Made by a program: the position numbers and the translations under genes. A stretch of 64,000 bases of DNA from UBA8437 sp964646205. Lineage in GTDB: Bacteria; Planctomycetota; Planctomycetia; Planctomycetales; Planctomycetaceae. Below are positions 1-7,899 of the stretch, piece by piece. The stretch lies in assembly GCA_964646205.1 (NCBI GenBank), contig CAZYAZ010000023.1, positions 5,193-69,192 on the forward strand. Reading direction: 5' to 3'. A model generated the notes under the pieces. That model was given only the letters and a program-made list of their open reading frames with translations, made no database searches and was not told the DNA's origin. Positions within the stretch are counted from its first letter, which is position 1, and each line of letters starts with the position of its first letter.

Positions 1-95
1 CAGCAGACCATCAACGCGACGTTGAGAATCATCAACGCCGCCGAGAGCGTGATGGGCCAGTGCAGCGTGCGGCGTTTGCGGATGTAGTCGGCCAA
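1..95 (-). CDS. Partial membrane protein, N-terminus only (possible sensor kinase)
   Basis: The minus strand at the left edge reads a basic segment (ADYIRKRRTLHWP) followed by a hydrophobic stretch (ITLSAALMILNVALMV) that runs off the window. This is a typical N-in membrane anchor. The frame is open back to a TAG at 141-143 but has no ATG before the anchor. A TTG at 93-95, with AGGG about 12 bases upstream, is the best start I can see. It lies 48 bases after the stop of the glycosyltransferase gene on the same strand, so it is probably the last visible gene of that operon. The RKRRTLHWP-type start followed by one TM resembles planctomycete membrane histidine kinases as I remember them, but too little is present to call a function. 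Confidence 0.4.
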   Translation of the reverse strand, partial: MADYIRKRRTLHWPITLSAALMILNVALMVC

Positions 96-143
96 CGACC
101 AGTTCCCTGTTGGCTCTGGCGGAGCGGGATGACTGTCAGCCTA

Positions 144-935
144 TCATTCCACCGGAGACTCAGCGAGTCCGTCGTCACGGCGAACGCGGACTCTGCACAA
201 ACGGTCAATTGCCAGCCGGAACAAAATCCACAGCGCGGCAACGCTCTCTTTCCAACTGATTTTCGACTCGCCGAACCTACGGTCCTCGAAAACGATGGGT
301 GTTTCCTGGAAACGGCTGCCGAGGCGCCTGAGCCGGTAGAGGATTTCCTCCTGGAAGGCATATCCTCGGGCCCGGAACAGGTCGAGGTCGAGTTGTGCCA
401 GTTGGGACACGGTGTAACAACGGAAACTTCCACTGTTGTCGCGGGAGGGCAGGCCCAACATCAATCGGGCGTAGAAATTGATGCCCCGGCTCATGACATG
501 CCGTCGCCAGTTCCATCCGACCACCCCACCACCCTCGACGTAGCGGGAGCCGATCGCAACGTCGGTAGTCTCCATCAAGGCTCTCATCGCCGGGATATGG
601 CGGGGATGGTGACTGAAGTCCGCGTCGAGATTGATCAGGTGCTGATAACCCCGCGAAATCCCCTCGCGAAAACCCGCCAGAATGGCCGTCCCCAGTCCCA
701 GTTTGCCGGACCGATGAAGGACGTCCACCCGGGGGTCCGCATCGGCCAGGGCGTCGGCCAGTGTCCCGGTTCCGTCGGGAGAGTTGTCATCGATAATCAG
801 GATGTCGGCGTCGGGCGCGACGTCGTTCAACTCCGGAATCAATCGCTCGATGTTCTCACGTTCGTTGTATGTGCACAGCGTGATTAACAGTCGCGGTGAG
901 GAAGCCGGGGCGACGGGTGTTTCTCCGACAGTCAT
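144..935 (-). CDS. Polyprenol-phosphate mannosyltransferase-like glycosyltransferase (GT2, DPM1 type)
   Basis: This 263-residue family 2 glycosyltransferase should transfer a sugar, typically mannose from GDP-mannose, to a polyprenyl phosphate at the cytoplasmic face of the membrane. The GT-A signature is intact: CTYNERENI at residues 21-29, the nucleotide-binding DDNSPDGT at 49-56, GKLGLGTA at 77-84 and the metal-binding DADFSHHP at 104-111, followed by the family motif SRYVEGGG. The length matches single-domain bacterial DPM1 homologues, and there is no C-terminal GtrA-like membrane domain. It starts 48 bases after a small conserved gene in a run that also holds glyQS and comB. The ATG start has only a weak ribosome site. 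The family is secure; the sugar donor is inferred. Confidence 0.92.
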   Translation of the reverse strand: MTVGETPVAPASSPRLLITLCTYNERENIERLIPELNDVAPDADILIIDDNSPDGTGTLADALADADPRVDVLHRSGKLGLGTAILAGFREGISRGYQHLINLDADFSHHPRHIPAMRALMETTDVAIGSRYVEGGGVVGWNWRRHVMSRGINFYARLMLGLPSRDNSGSFRCYTVSQLAQLDLDLFRARGYAFQEEILYRLRRLGSRFQETPIVFEDRRFGESKISWKESVAALWILFRLAIDRLCRVRVRRDDGLAESPVE

Positions 936-982
936 CGCGAATCCGAGTGGGTTAGGTGGAGGGTGTGGACAGACCTACCGGT

Positions 983-1273
983 TCAGGTTTTGAGCAGTGT
1001 TGCAGCAATCTGGTCCCATTCGGAATCGAGCGAAGCATCACAGGTCGGGCGGCCGGCTCGACGGTACCAGTACGCGGCGTTGGACAGGTCGCCCTCGATG
1101 CGGTGCAGGTGGGCGTGTACCCAGGCAGCCGAACTCGACTCAATGTCCTGAACAATTACGTGGCCGGCTTCCCATCCGTCGCGAAAAGAGAGCCACAGGG
1201 CTCGGAGTTCCTCTGAGAGGCCGTCGGGCGGGGTGTCGTGACCGAGTGTGTCCTTGAATTCGTCGAGCGTCAT
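983..1273 (-). CDS. Small conserved hypothetical protein (96 aa)
   Basis: The protein starts MTLDEFKDTL at the ATG at 1271-1273; a longer reading upstream would overlap glyQS and has Ser/Thr/Arg-rich shadow composition. The middle has WLSFRDGWEAGHVIVQD and the end has AHLHRIEGDLSNAAYWYRRAG, the helix-turn-helix cadence of a single TPR-like hairpin. I recognise the type (small acidic planctomycete proteins with one 'HRxEGDxxNAxYWYRRAG' segment) but know no function. It sits 37 bases downstream of glyQS and 47 bases upstream of the glycosyltransferase, so it is probably co-transcribed with both. No signal peptide or membrane segment is visible, so it is probably cytoplasmic. Confidence 0.75.
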   Translation of the reverse strand: MTLDEFKDTLGHDTPPDGLSEELRALWLSFRDGWEAGHVIVQDIESSSAAWVHAHLHRIEGDLSNAAYWYRRAGRPTCDASLDSEWDQIAATLLKT

Positions 1274-1310
1274 GTGGCGGGCTTTATTTGTCCGGGGGAG
1301 TGGTGAGTTA

Positions 1311-2789
1311 TCAACTGCGGAGTCTTCCGTGGATGTCGTCGACGACAGTGTCGATCGGGACCCGGTCCTGCTGGAGCGAGTCCCGGTCACGAATGGTGAC
1401 GGTGCCGTCGCTGGCCGTGTCGCCGTCAATCGTGATGCAATACGGCGTGCCGATTTCATCCTGTCGTCGGTATCGGCGGCCGATGGCTCCTTGCTGATCG
1501 TAGATCGAGGCGATGCCCGCTTCCTTGAGATCCTGGTAGAGACGTCCCGCAGTTTCGGGCATGCCTTCTTTCTTGATCAGGGGAAAGACCGCCGCCTTGA
1601 TCGGAGCCAACTTCGGGTGGAGCTTCATCAGAACTCGACTCTTGAGGTCTCCCTTGTCGTCGGGTTGTTCATCCTCGTGGTAGGCCTCGCAAAGAAACGC
1701 CAGCGTGGCCCTGTCAGCTCCGGCTGCCGGTTCGATCACGTGAGGCAGGAAACGTTCGCGGGTTTGATCGTTGAAATACGTCAGGTCCTTCCCGCTTCCA
1801 GGGTGCCGAGGTTGACCGTGTTCGTTGGTTTCAACGACCAGGTCGTCACCCTCGCGGACGAGTTTGCCTTCCATGTGGCTTCGGAGGTCAAAGTCTCCGC
1901 GATGTGCAATGCCCTCAAGTTCGCCGTATTCGCCGTCGGGCAAAAACGGAAACGCGTATTCCACGTCGGCGGTACCAACGGAGTAGTGCGAGAGTTCGTC
2001 GGCATCGTGGTCCCGCAGGATCAGGTTGTCGCTGGTGATTCCCAGGTCGACGTACCACTGGTATCTACGGTTTCGCCAGTACTCGTACCATTGCCGCGAA
2101 TCGTCCGGGTGGCAAAAGAACTCCATTTCCATTTGTTCGAATTCACGGGACCGGAAAGTGAAGTTTCTGGGGGTGATTTCGTTGCGGAAACTCTTTCCCA
2201 CCTGGGCAATGCCGAACGGAATCTTGACGCGAGAACTGTCGACGACGTTCTTGAAATTGACGAACATGCCCTGCGCGGTTTCCGGTCTCAAAAACGCCGT
2301 GTTTTCTTCGCCGGAAAGGGCACCGATGATTGTCTTGAACATCAGGTTGAATTCTCGCGGTTCGGTCAACTGGCAGGCTTCATGTTCTCCCGGTGTCATG
2401 CTGGGCTTGCGGGGACACTGGCTGGTGGCAACGTGATCGGCTCGGAAACGGGCCTGGCATTCGCGGCAGTCAATCATCATGTCGTGGAAGAGATCGTAGT
2501 GGCCCGAGGCTTTCCAGACCTTGGGGTGCATGATGATGGATGTCTCAACTCCAACCATGTGGAACGTTCCGGCGGCCCCATCAGGCACGGCGAGTTCGTT
2601 GTGATTGGTGACCATGTTGCTCCACCACGCTTCTCGCACATTGCGTTTGAGTTGTGCTCCGAGCGGGCCATAATCCCAGAAGCCGTTCGAACCACCATAA
2701 ATCTCGGACGAGGGGAAAATGAAACCTCGCCGTTTGCACAGCGAGACGATGGGGTCCATGGTCTTCTTCATGTTGTCCTCGGTCGCCAT
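1311..2789 (-). CDS. glyQS: Glycyl-tRNA synthetase, homodimeric alpha2 type
   Basis: This 492-residue class II aminoacyl-tRNA synthetase charges tRNA-Gly with glycine in the cytoplasm. It is the single-chain form found in archaea, eukaryotes and some bacteria, not the alpha2beta2 form. The N-terminus has EIYGGSNGFWDYGPLG, which marks this form. Motif 2 is FRNEITPRNFTFRSREFEQ and motif 3 is the IEPAAGADRAT region. The C-terminal anticodon-binding domain starts near LAPIKAAVFPLI and contains the DEIGTPYCITID segment. The ATG overlaps the stop of comB in a TGATG arrangement, which suggests translational coupling. Length and motifs are complete. Confidence 0.97.
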   Translation of the reverse strand: MATEDNMKKTMDPIVSLCKRRGFIFPSSEIYGGSNGFWDYGPLGAQLKRNVREAWWSNMVTNHNELAVPDGAAGTFHMVGVETSIIMHPKVWKASGHYDLFHDMMIDCRECQARFRADHVATSQCPRKPSMTPGEHEACQLTEPREFNLMFKTIIGALSGEENTAFLRPETAQGMFVNFKNVVDSSRVKIPFGIAQVGKSFRNEITPRNFTFRSREFEQMEMEFFCHPDDSRQWYEYWRNRRYQWYVDLGITSDNLILRDHDADELSHYSVGTADVEYAFPFLPDGEYGELEGIAHRGDFDLRSHMEGKLVREGDDLVVETNEHGQPRHPGSGKDLTYFNDQTRERFLPHVIEPAAGADRATLAFLCEAYHEDEQPDDKGDLKSRVLMKLHPKLAPIKAAVFPLIKKEGMPETAGRLYQDLKEAGIASIYDQQGAIGRRYRRQDEIGTPYCITIDGDTASDGTVTIRDRDSLQQDRVPIDTVVDDIHGRLRS

Positions 2790-3541
2790 CAGGCGAGCAC
2801 GGTAATGATCTGGTTCTGGGAATCGTAACAGGGGATCAGGTCGAGAGTGTCTCGCTGTGACGCCAGCACAATGTCATCGTCGAAACCCAGTTGTCGCAGG
2901 TTTCGTCCCCCGTGGCTGTCACGCAATGCTTGTAACAATGTGCCCGGGGCGTCGCTCATCGGGGCAAAGAGTTCCACGGCCATACGGGTCGCGTCGTGGG
3001 AGGCGGTGTCGTGGCCACCATGTCGTTTCAGAGCCAGCCCAATGGCCCCAGCACACAGGCAGTCTTCGGCGGTAACGTGGCCGTTGGTGCCGGCGCAGAC
3101 CAGGTGCACGGGGAGGTGCCGCTGCATCAGGAAGCGGGCCACTGCAGCCAGGTTGGCGAAGGACGCGACGATGATGTGGTCGGCGCCCTGACAGGTGTTC
3201 AATGCCGCAGTGCCGTTGGTCGTCGTGAAAACAATCGTGCGACCACCAACGCTGCTCGGGGTGAAACTTGCGGGAGAATTGCCTAGGTCAAAACCGTCGA
3301 TCCGGATTCCGCCTCTTTCTCCGGCCAAGAGACGAGGCAGGTCCTGGCCGGTTTTGTCGCGAGCGAGGGTTCTGGCGGTTTCCACATCCCGGCAGGGGTG
3401 GACGGCGTGGCAGCCAGCCGCGAGAGCATGTGCGAGTGTCGTAGAGGCTCTCAGCACGTCTATCATCACCGCAATTGATCCACCGAGAGTGTCGGGATCG
3501 ACAGTGGTTGGAAGCAGGTGGGACGACAGAAGGGGCCTCAT
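2789..3541 (-). CDS. comB: 2-phosphosulfolactate phosphatase family protein (ComB)
   Basis: ComB hydrolyses 2-phospho-3-sulfolactate to sulfolactate, a step of coenzyme M synthesis in methanogens; bacterial members occur without CoM and their role is less clear. Family hallmarks are present: DVLRASTTLAHALAAG near residues 28-43, an LLAGERGG segment, GFDLGNSPASF, and TTNGTAAL. I start at the internal ATG (3539-3541, MRPLLSSHLLP) because homologues begin close to this strand; longer starts at 3553 or 3577 are possible and none has a good ribosome site. Its stop overlaps the glyQS start by one base, so it is the first gene of the minus-strand operon. A divergent lipoprotein gene begins about 120 bases away. 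Confidence 0.88.
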   Translation of the reverse strand: MRPLLSSHLLPTTVDPDTLGGSIAVMIDVLRASTTLAHALAAGCHAVHPCRDVETARTLARDKTGQDLPRLLAGERGGIRIDGFDLGNSPASFTPSSVGGRTIVFTTTNGTAALNTCQGADHIIVASFANLAAVARFLMQRHLPVHLVCAGTNGHVTAEDCLCAGAIGLALKRHGGHDTASHDATRMAVELFAPMSDAPGTLLQALRDSHGGRNLRQLGFDDDIVLASQRDTLDLIPCYDSQNQIITVLA

Positions 3542-3659
3542 GCAGCGGATCATAGAAGCGACCGCTGGAGCCGACAAGATCAGCGTTCGGGGTGGGCGGT
3601 GGAATGGGAAGGCCGTAGACTCGTGGCAGTCAGATTGCAGGGAAACCGGTGGCGCACAG

Positions 3660-4442
3660 GTGAATTGCCAACTTTGGACTCGCCGCGAGGCACTTGTGGG
3701 ACTGGGTGTGTGGCTGGGCCTGTCCGGCTGCGGGGGCGATCCGTCTCCAGAGCCAGCCGCGGCCGGGTTTGGAATCCGCCCCTCCGAGAGACCGATAGAG
3801 GCTATCTACAGCCAGCGACACAAGACGGATGTGCCGCGGACCGTACTGGAGTGCCCACGAGGGAAGTGTATTGTCCTGCATTTTCCGGTGCGCGAGGATT
3901 ACGAACCGGATGCGATGAACGACCTGCTGTCCGGTGCGTCCGACACAGATTCCGACGACGGTCAGATCGTGGCGGGCCGCGGAACCTCATGGCAGGTTGA
4001 TCGGCCCGAGCAGTTGGGACAATTCAATTGTTGTGCCTACGCGGTTGGGGACGCGATCGGGTTGGGACGCGGTGACTGGTTGTGTGGTGAAGTGAATCCG
4101 CTGACCGACGGAACAAACCCGATGCATGTTGTCCTGGAGAGCTATTTCGAAAGGGTGGCGGAATTCCCTCCGCCCTTTTCGGAATCCGGCATCAACCAGT
4201 TTGAAACCTCGTCGGTAATCCGGGACAACGACGTGGTGTGCTTGGTTGGCAGTCGTGGGCCTGACTATCCGCACGCGATGCGTGTTCGGGACCGGAAAGG
4301 CCGACACTGGGTCGTGGGGAAGTTTGGAGAGGACCCGGTCCTGTGGACGCCCATTGCGACGGTGGCCAATGCCTACGAAGGGCAATTTGACCGCGTCTGG
4401 GTGTTCCGGCTCAAGAAGAGTGTGCAACAGGGACGCCGGTGA
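3660..4442 (+). CDS. Putative lipoprotein with Cys/His motifs, unknown function
   Basis: From a GTG at 3660 the protein opens with a twin-arginine-like and lipobox N-terminus (WTRREALVGLGVWLGLSGC), so it is probably exported and lipid-anchored. Upstream in-frame ATG codons exist (for example 3540), but the signal peptide argues for 3660. The mature part has two conspicuous segments: LGQFNCCAYAVGDAIGLGRG and, about 85 residues later, YPHAMRVRDRKGRHWVVGKFGEDP. A Cys at a helix start followed by a His on a strand and a GRHWVVGKFG turn is the pattern of papain-fold (NlpC/CHAP-like) hydrolases, but I cannot confirm this by eye. It ends 5 bases from the convergent helicase gene. Product 260 residues; function not recognised. 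Confidence 0.72.
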   Translation: MNCQLWTRREALVGLGVWLGLSGCGGDPSPEPAAAGFGIRPSERPIEAIYSQRHKTDVPRTVLECPRGKCIVLHFPVREDYEPDAMNDLLSGASDTDSDDGQIVAGRGTSWQVDRPEQLGQFNCCAYAVGDAIGLGRGDWLCGEVNPLTDGTNPMHVVLESYFERVAEFPPPFSESGINQFETSSVIRDNDVVCLVGSRGPDYPHAMRVRDRKGRHWVVGKFGEDPVLWTPIATVANAYEGQFDRVWVFRLKKSVQQGRR

Positions 4443-4447
4443 CCGCG

Positions 4448-7400
4448 TCACGAGAAGAGGAGTTCGAGGTCATCCTTGGTGAGGTTCCTGAGGATGCTGC
4501 GGTTCTCCAGCAGGATCGCGTCGGCAAGTTCTCTTTTTTGTTGTTGTAGATCGGCGATCTTTTCCTCGACCGTACCTTCGCAGATCAGCCGGTAAGCGAA
4601 GACAGGTCGGGTTTGTCCAACGCGGTGAGCACGGTCGATCGCCTGCATTTCCACGGCGGGGTTCCACCACGGGTCGAGCAAGAAGACGTAGTCGGCGGCA
4701 GTCAGGTTGAGGCCCAGGCCCCCGGCCTTCAGGCTGATCAGGAAAATTCCGCAGTCGGGGTCTTCCTGGAAGTGGTCGATCCGTTGCTTGCGGTCCCGTG
4801 TCTGCCCATCGAGATACTCGTAGGGAATCCCCTGTCGATCCAGCATTGTTTTGACGATGGCCAGCATGCTGGTGAACTGTGAAAACACCAGTGCCTTGTG
4901 TCCCTCACCGATCAATTCCGTGAGCAAGGGGTTGAGCGCGTCGAGCTTGGCGGAGTGTTCCTCGATCAGGTCGGGATTGAGCAGCCCGGGATGGCAGGCT
5001 ATCTGCCTGAGTCTCAGAAGTGCTTCCAGGACATGCATGCGGGACGGGTTGCCGCCGGATTCCTGGAAAGCTCCCAGGAGGCTCTGGCGATAATGATCTC
5101 TCATCTCGTCGTAGAGGCGTTGTTGTTCGTCTCCCATCCTGCACTGGATGGTTTGCTCGAACCGTTCTGGCAATTCCGCGGCAACCTCGGACTTGGTCCT
5201 CCGTAGGATGAATGGTGAAAGTCCGCGGGTGAGGAGTTGGCGATTGTCGTTGTCGTCGGTGGTGAAGCGTCGGAACAATGAGCTCCGTCCCAGCATGCCC
5301 GGGTTGAGAAATTCAAAGATCGACCAGAGGTCGCCGAGATGGTTTTCGATCGGAGTTCCCGAGAGAGCCAGGCGGTGGTTGGCATTGAGTAGTCGAGACG
5401 CCTTGGCGATCTGGGATCCGGCGTTTTTGATCGTCTGTGCCTCGTCAAGGACGACGTAGTCAAATCGTTGGTCCTTGAGTTCGAGGATGTCACGACGGAG
5501 TGTGCCGTACGTGGTCAGGATCACGTTGAATTCATCAAACGACTCTCTGAGTGACGCGCGATCGAGTCCGGAGTACTCCAGGACCTTCAGTCTCGGGCAG
5601 AACCGTTCGCACTCCTCCTTCCAGTTGAAGACCAGCGAGCGTGGCACCACGACGAGGGACGGGGGGGGCTTGGATCCGTTGGCTCGTTCCGAGAGTGCTG
5701 CGAGAACCTGGACCGTTTTTCCCAATCCCATGTCGTCGGCCAGGCAGCCGCCGAATTGGAATTCTTCAAGAAAGTGCAGCCAGCCAAGCCCTTCTCGCTG
5801 ATAAGTTCTCAACGCCCCTTCAAAATCGTCGGGTTGAGATGCTTCTGAAATTCCTTCAAAAGACTCAAGGCGGTTCCGGATCTCCTCGAACTGTTCGTCA
5901 ACATCGACGGCCGACTTTGAGGCGAGCAGCGCATCGAGCAAGGCGACTTGCGCGGGAGCGAAGCGAACATGTTCATCTTCGACGACACCGAGTTGGTTGA
6001 TCATCGCATACTGTTCGGCCCACTCGTCGGGCAACAGCCCTAGCGAACCGTCATCGAGCCGGATGGCGGATTCGCCCCGGGCCAGAGCTGCGAGCAATTC
6101 CGGAAAACGGACGCTTTGGCCTGAAAAGTCGACGTCACCATGCAATTCGAACCAGTCGATGTGCGACCGCACTCGCATCTGAAGTTCGCCGGCCTGGTGT
6201 ACGGGCATTCCGTCGGATTGCACGCGCCAGTCGTTGGCCACCAACGTTCGGATAGCCGGCGTGAGTTGTGCGAGTGGAATTTCGAGTTGTTTCAGTCCGC
6301 GGCGATGTTCGGCGACTTGTTCAAAACCGACCTCCTCGAGTTCTTTCCAGGCGTCGGTCTCGCGGCCAATATCTCGTCGCGCACAACGGCGTTGTTCTTT
6401 GAGCACAATGGCCGACTGGGTGTTGTGAGCGGCCAGCAGTTCCCCCGCGTAATCAAAATGGAGCGTGGCCAAAAGACGTTCTCTTTGCCAGCGACGGCCA
6501 CGCGGAATAGTCAGTTGTAACACGGGGAGCGGCGAGACGTCGATTTCCTCGAGTGCCAGCGCCTCGGGCAAATTCAAGTCTGGAAGTTCGGGCAAGTCGA
6601 GGAGCCGGGTGACGAGATCCTCCTGATCTCCGTTGGGGACGGCAAATGGGAGGTCTCCGTCCAGCAGTGTGCTCCAGGCGGCTGCCACAGTACCCGTGTG
6701 TTGGTGGACCGAGGTGTTGGTAAAATAGAGCCCACCGGCCAGCACGAGGAGGGTGTCGGAGAGGTAACATTCTTCTTCGGCGCGATGGAACAGGCCCTTG
6801 AGCCGCCACAAAGATGCATCCGAATCTTCATCCAGAGTCAATCGGAAGTCCCAGGCGGGACCGTTGTCCCAGGTGAGACCTGTTTCGTCTGGACCATCCG
6901 GGTCTGAATACACCAGTCGGTGTGTGTCGCAGAGGCGTGGCAGGAGCATGACGGCCAGGGCATCGGGGACGCGGTAGCGAAAAGTGGACGGCGCAGCCGG
7001 CGTGGCCCGGCTCCCTGTCGTCGGCTCGGTGGGGATTCCTCCTGCCAGCAACGTTAGCAATTCCCTGTCATCGTTGTCGCGGATGTCAGAGACACGTCCG
7101 CCACGGATTCTCAGCGGTTTCCATTTTCCCCATCGGCCGTTGGTTCGACGTTCCTGTTGAGAGGTCTGAAGGACGAGTTGTCCTTCAGACCGGCTCTGAG
7201 CGAGATCAATTTCGTAGACGATGCGGCGTTCGGAATCCTGTCCGGCCGGGAGGCGTTGCAACACCTCATCGAGTTCACTGATCCGTGTCTCCCATGTCCG
7301 ACGGCCACCGGAACGGGCCAGATACTCTGCAAAGTCGTCGTCGCCTTCGGCCATGTTGTCCAAAAGTGGAGCCCGCCAGTCGGCTCCGGAGTGTCCACCG

Positions 7401-7717
7401 TCGCCGGCGAACGGGGGCACGTAATCCGGCCCCGGACTTCCAGCAAGGAAACCGTCGCGATCGACAACGAGGATCGCGGCCCAGAGATGCCGGCAGGTGG
7501 CCTGGCGGTCATCGCGCCGGGAACAACTGCAGAGCAACTGCAGTCCGTCGTCAGAGTGCAACAATTCAGCCTCGAACTCGCCCTCGTCCTCAATCACTGC
7601 GGTCAGTGACGAGGGTGTGACAGCCGTCACGCGGACGAGTTCAGTCTTGAGGTACTCGGAACCACGGAATCGCGTGTCGCCACGAAACCGGCTCTCGAGG
7701 TGCTCAGCCAAGCTCAC
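4448..7717 (-). CDS. SNF2-family DEAD/DEAH helicase with N-terminal SWIM zinc finger
   Basis: This is a 1089-residue Swi2/Snf2 ATPase of the RapA-like bacterial group, which remodels protein-DNA or polymerase-DNA complexes using ATP. A SWIM zinc finger (CSCSRR...CRHLWAA) lies near residues 63-78, followed by a long SNF2-associated middle region. Walker A is DDMGLGKTVQV (about residue 660), Walker B is VVLDEAQTIKN (about 755), motif III is ALSGTPIENHLGDLW, and the helicase C lobe has LVFSQFTSML, YLDGQTRDRKQRI and DRAHRVGQTRPV. I start at GTG 7717 (VSLAEHLESRFRGDTRF) because GGGAGA lies 6-7 bases upstream and the SWIM region is at its usual distance; the frame is open further upstream. It is monocistronic, convergent with 3660-4442 and divergent from the selenoprotein candidate. 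Confidence 0.93.
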   Translation of the reverse strand: MSLAEHLESRFRGDTRFRGSEYLKTELVRVTAVTPSSLTAVIEDEGEFEAELLHSDDGLQLLCSCSRRDDRQATCRHLWAAILVVDRDGFLAGSPGPDYVPPFAGDGGHSGADWRAPLLDNMAEGDDDFAEYLARSGGRRTWETRISELDEVLQRLPAGQDSERRIVYEIDLAQSRSEGQLVLQTSQQERRTNGRWGKWKPLRIRGGRVSDIRDNDDRELLTLLAGGIPTEPTTGSRATPAAPSTFRYRVPDALAVMLLPRLCDTHRLVYSDPDGPDETGLTWDNGPAWDFRLTLDEDSDASLWRLKGLFHRAEEECYLSDTLLVLAGGLYFTNTSVHQHTGTVAAAWSTLLDGDLPFAVPNGDQEDLVTRLLDLPELPDLNLPEALALEEIDVSPLPVLQLTIPRGRRWQRERLLATLHFDYAGELLAAHNTQSAIVLKEQRRCARRDIGRETDAWKELEEVGFEQVAEHRRGLKQLEIPLAQLTPAIRTLVANDWRVQSDGMPVHQAGELQMRVRSHIDWFELHGDVDFSGQSVRFPELLAALARGESAIRLDDGSLGLLPDEWAEQYAMINQLGVVEDEHVRFAPAQVALLDALLASKSAVDVDEQFEEIRNRLESFEGISEASQPDDFEGALRTYQREGLGWLHFLEEFQFGGCLADDMGLGKTVQVLAALSERANGSKPPPSLVVVPRSLVFNWKEECERFCPRLKVLEYSGLDRASLRESFDEFNVILTTYGTLRRDILELKDQRFDYVVLDEAQTIKNAGSQIAKASRLLNANHRLALSGTPIENHLGDLWSIFEFLNPGMLGRSSLFRRFTTDDNDNRQLLTRGLSPFILRRTKSEVAAELPERFEQTIQCRMGDEQQRLYDEMRDHYRQSLLGAFQESGGNPSRMHVLEALLRLRQIACHPGLLNPDLIEEHSAKLDALNPLLTELIGEGHKALVFSQFTSMLAIVKTMLDRQGIPYEYLDGQTRDRKQRIDHFQEDPDCGIFLISLKAGGLGLNLTAADYVFLLDPWWNPAVEMQAIDRAHRVGQTRPVFAYRLICEGTVEEKIADLQQQKRELADAILLENRSILRNLTKDDLELLFS

Positions 7718-7899
7718 CGGTGTCTCCCGCTGGTTCGCAATCCATCGCTCGCCACGGTCGGGCGAAACCCCTCTTGTATGCCACACGCCGGGCGGATTCA
7801 AGCGACTGCTTTGAGGCGACAATTCCACTTGGTGAGAACACAGGCCGCGACGTATGATTGATCGGCGTGACTTGGTGTGGCCGTGGAACAAGGGCTCGC

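Noticed and set aside
60..887. A 275-residue open frame on the plus strand
   Set aside because: It is antisense to the DPM1-type glycosyltransferase and has shadow-like composition with no domain.
1248..2828. A 526-residue open frame on the plus strand
   Set aside because: It lies antisense to glyQS, which has every synthetase motif. GC-rich third positions keep the antisense frame open.
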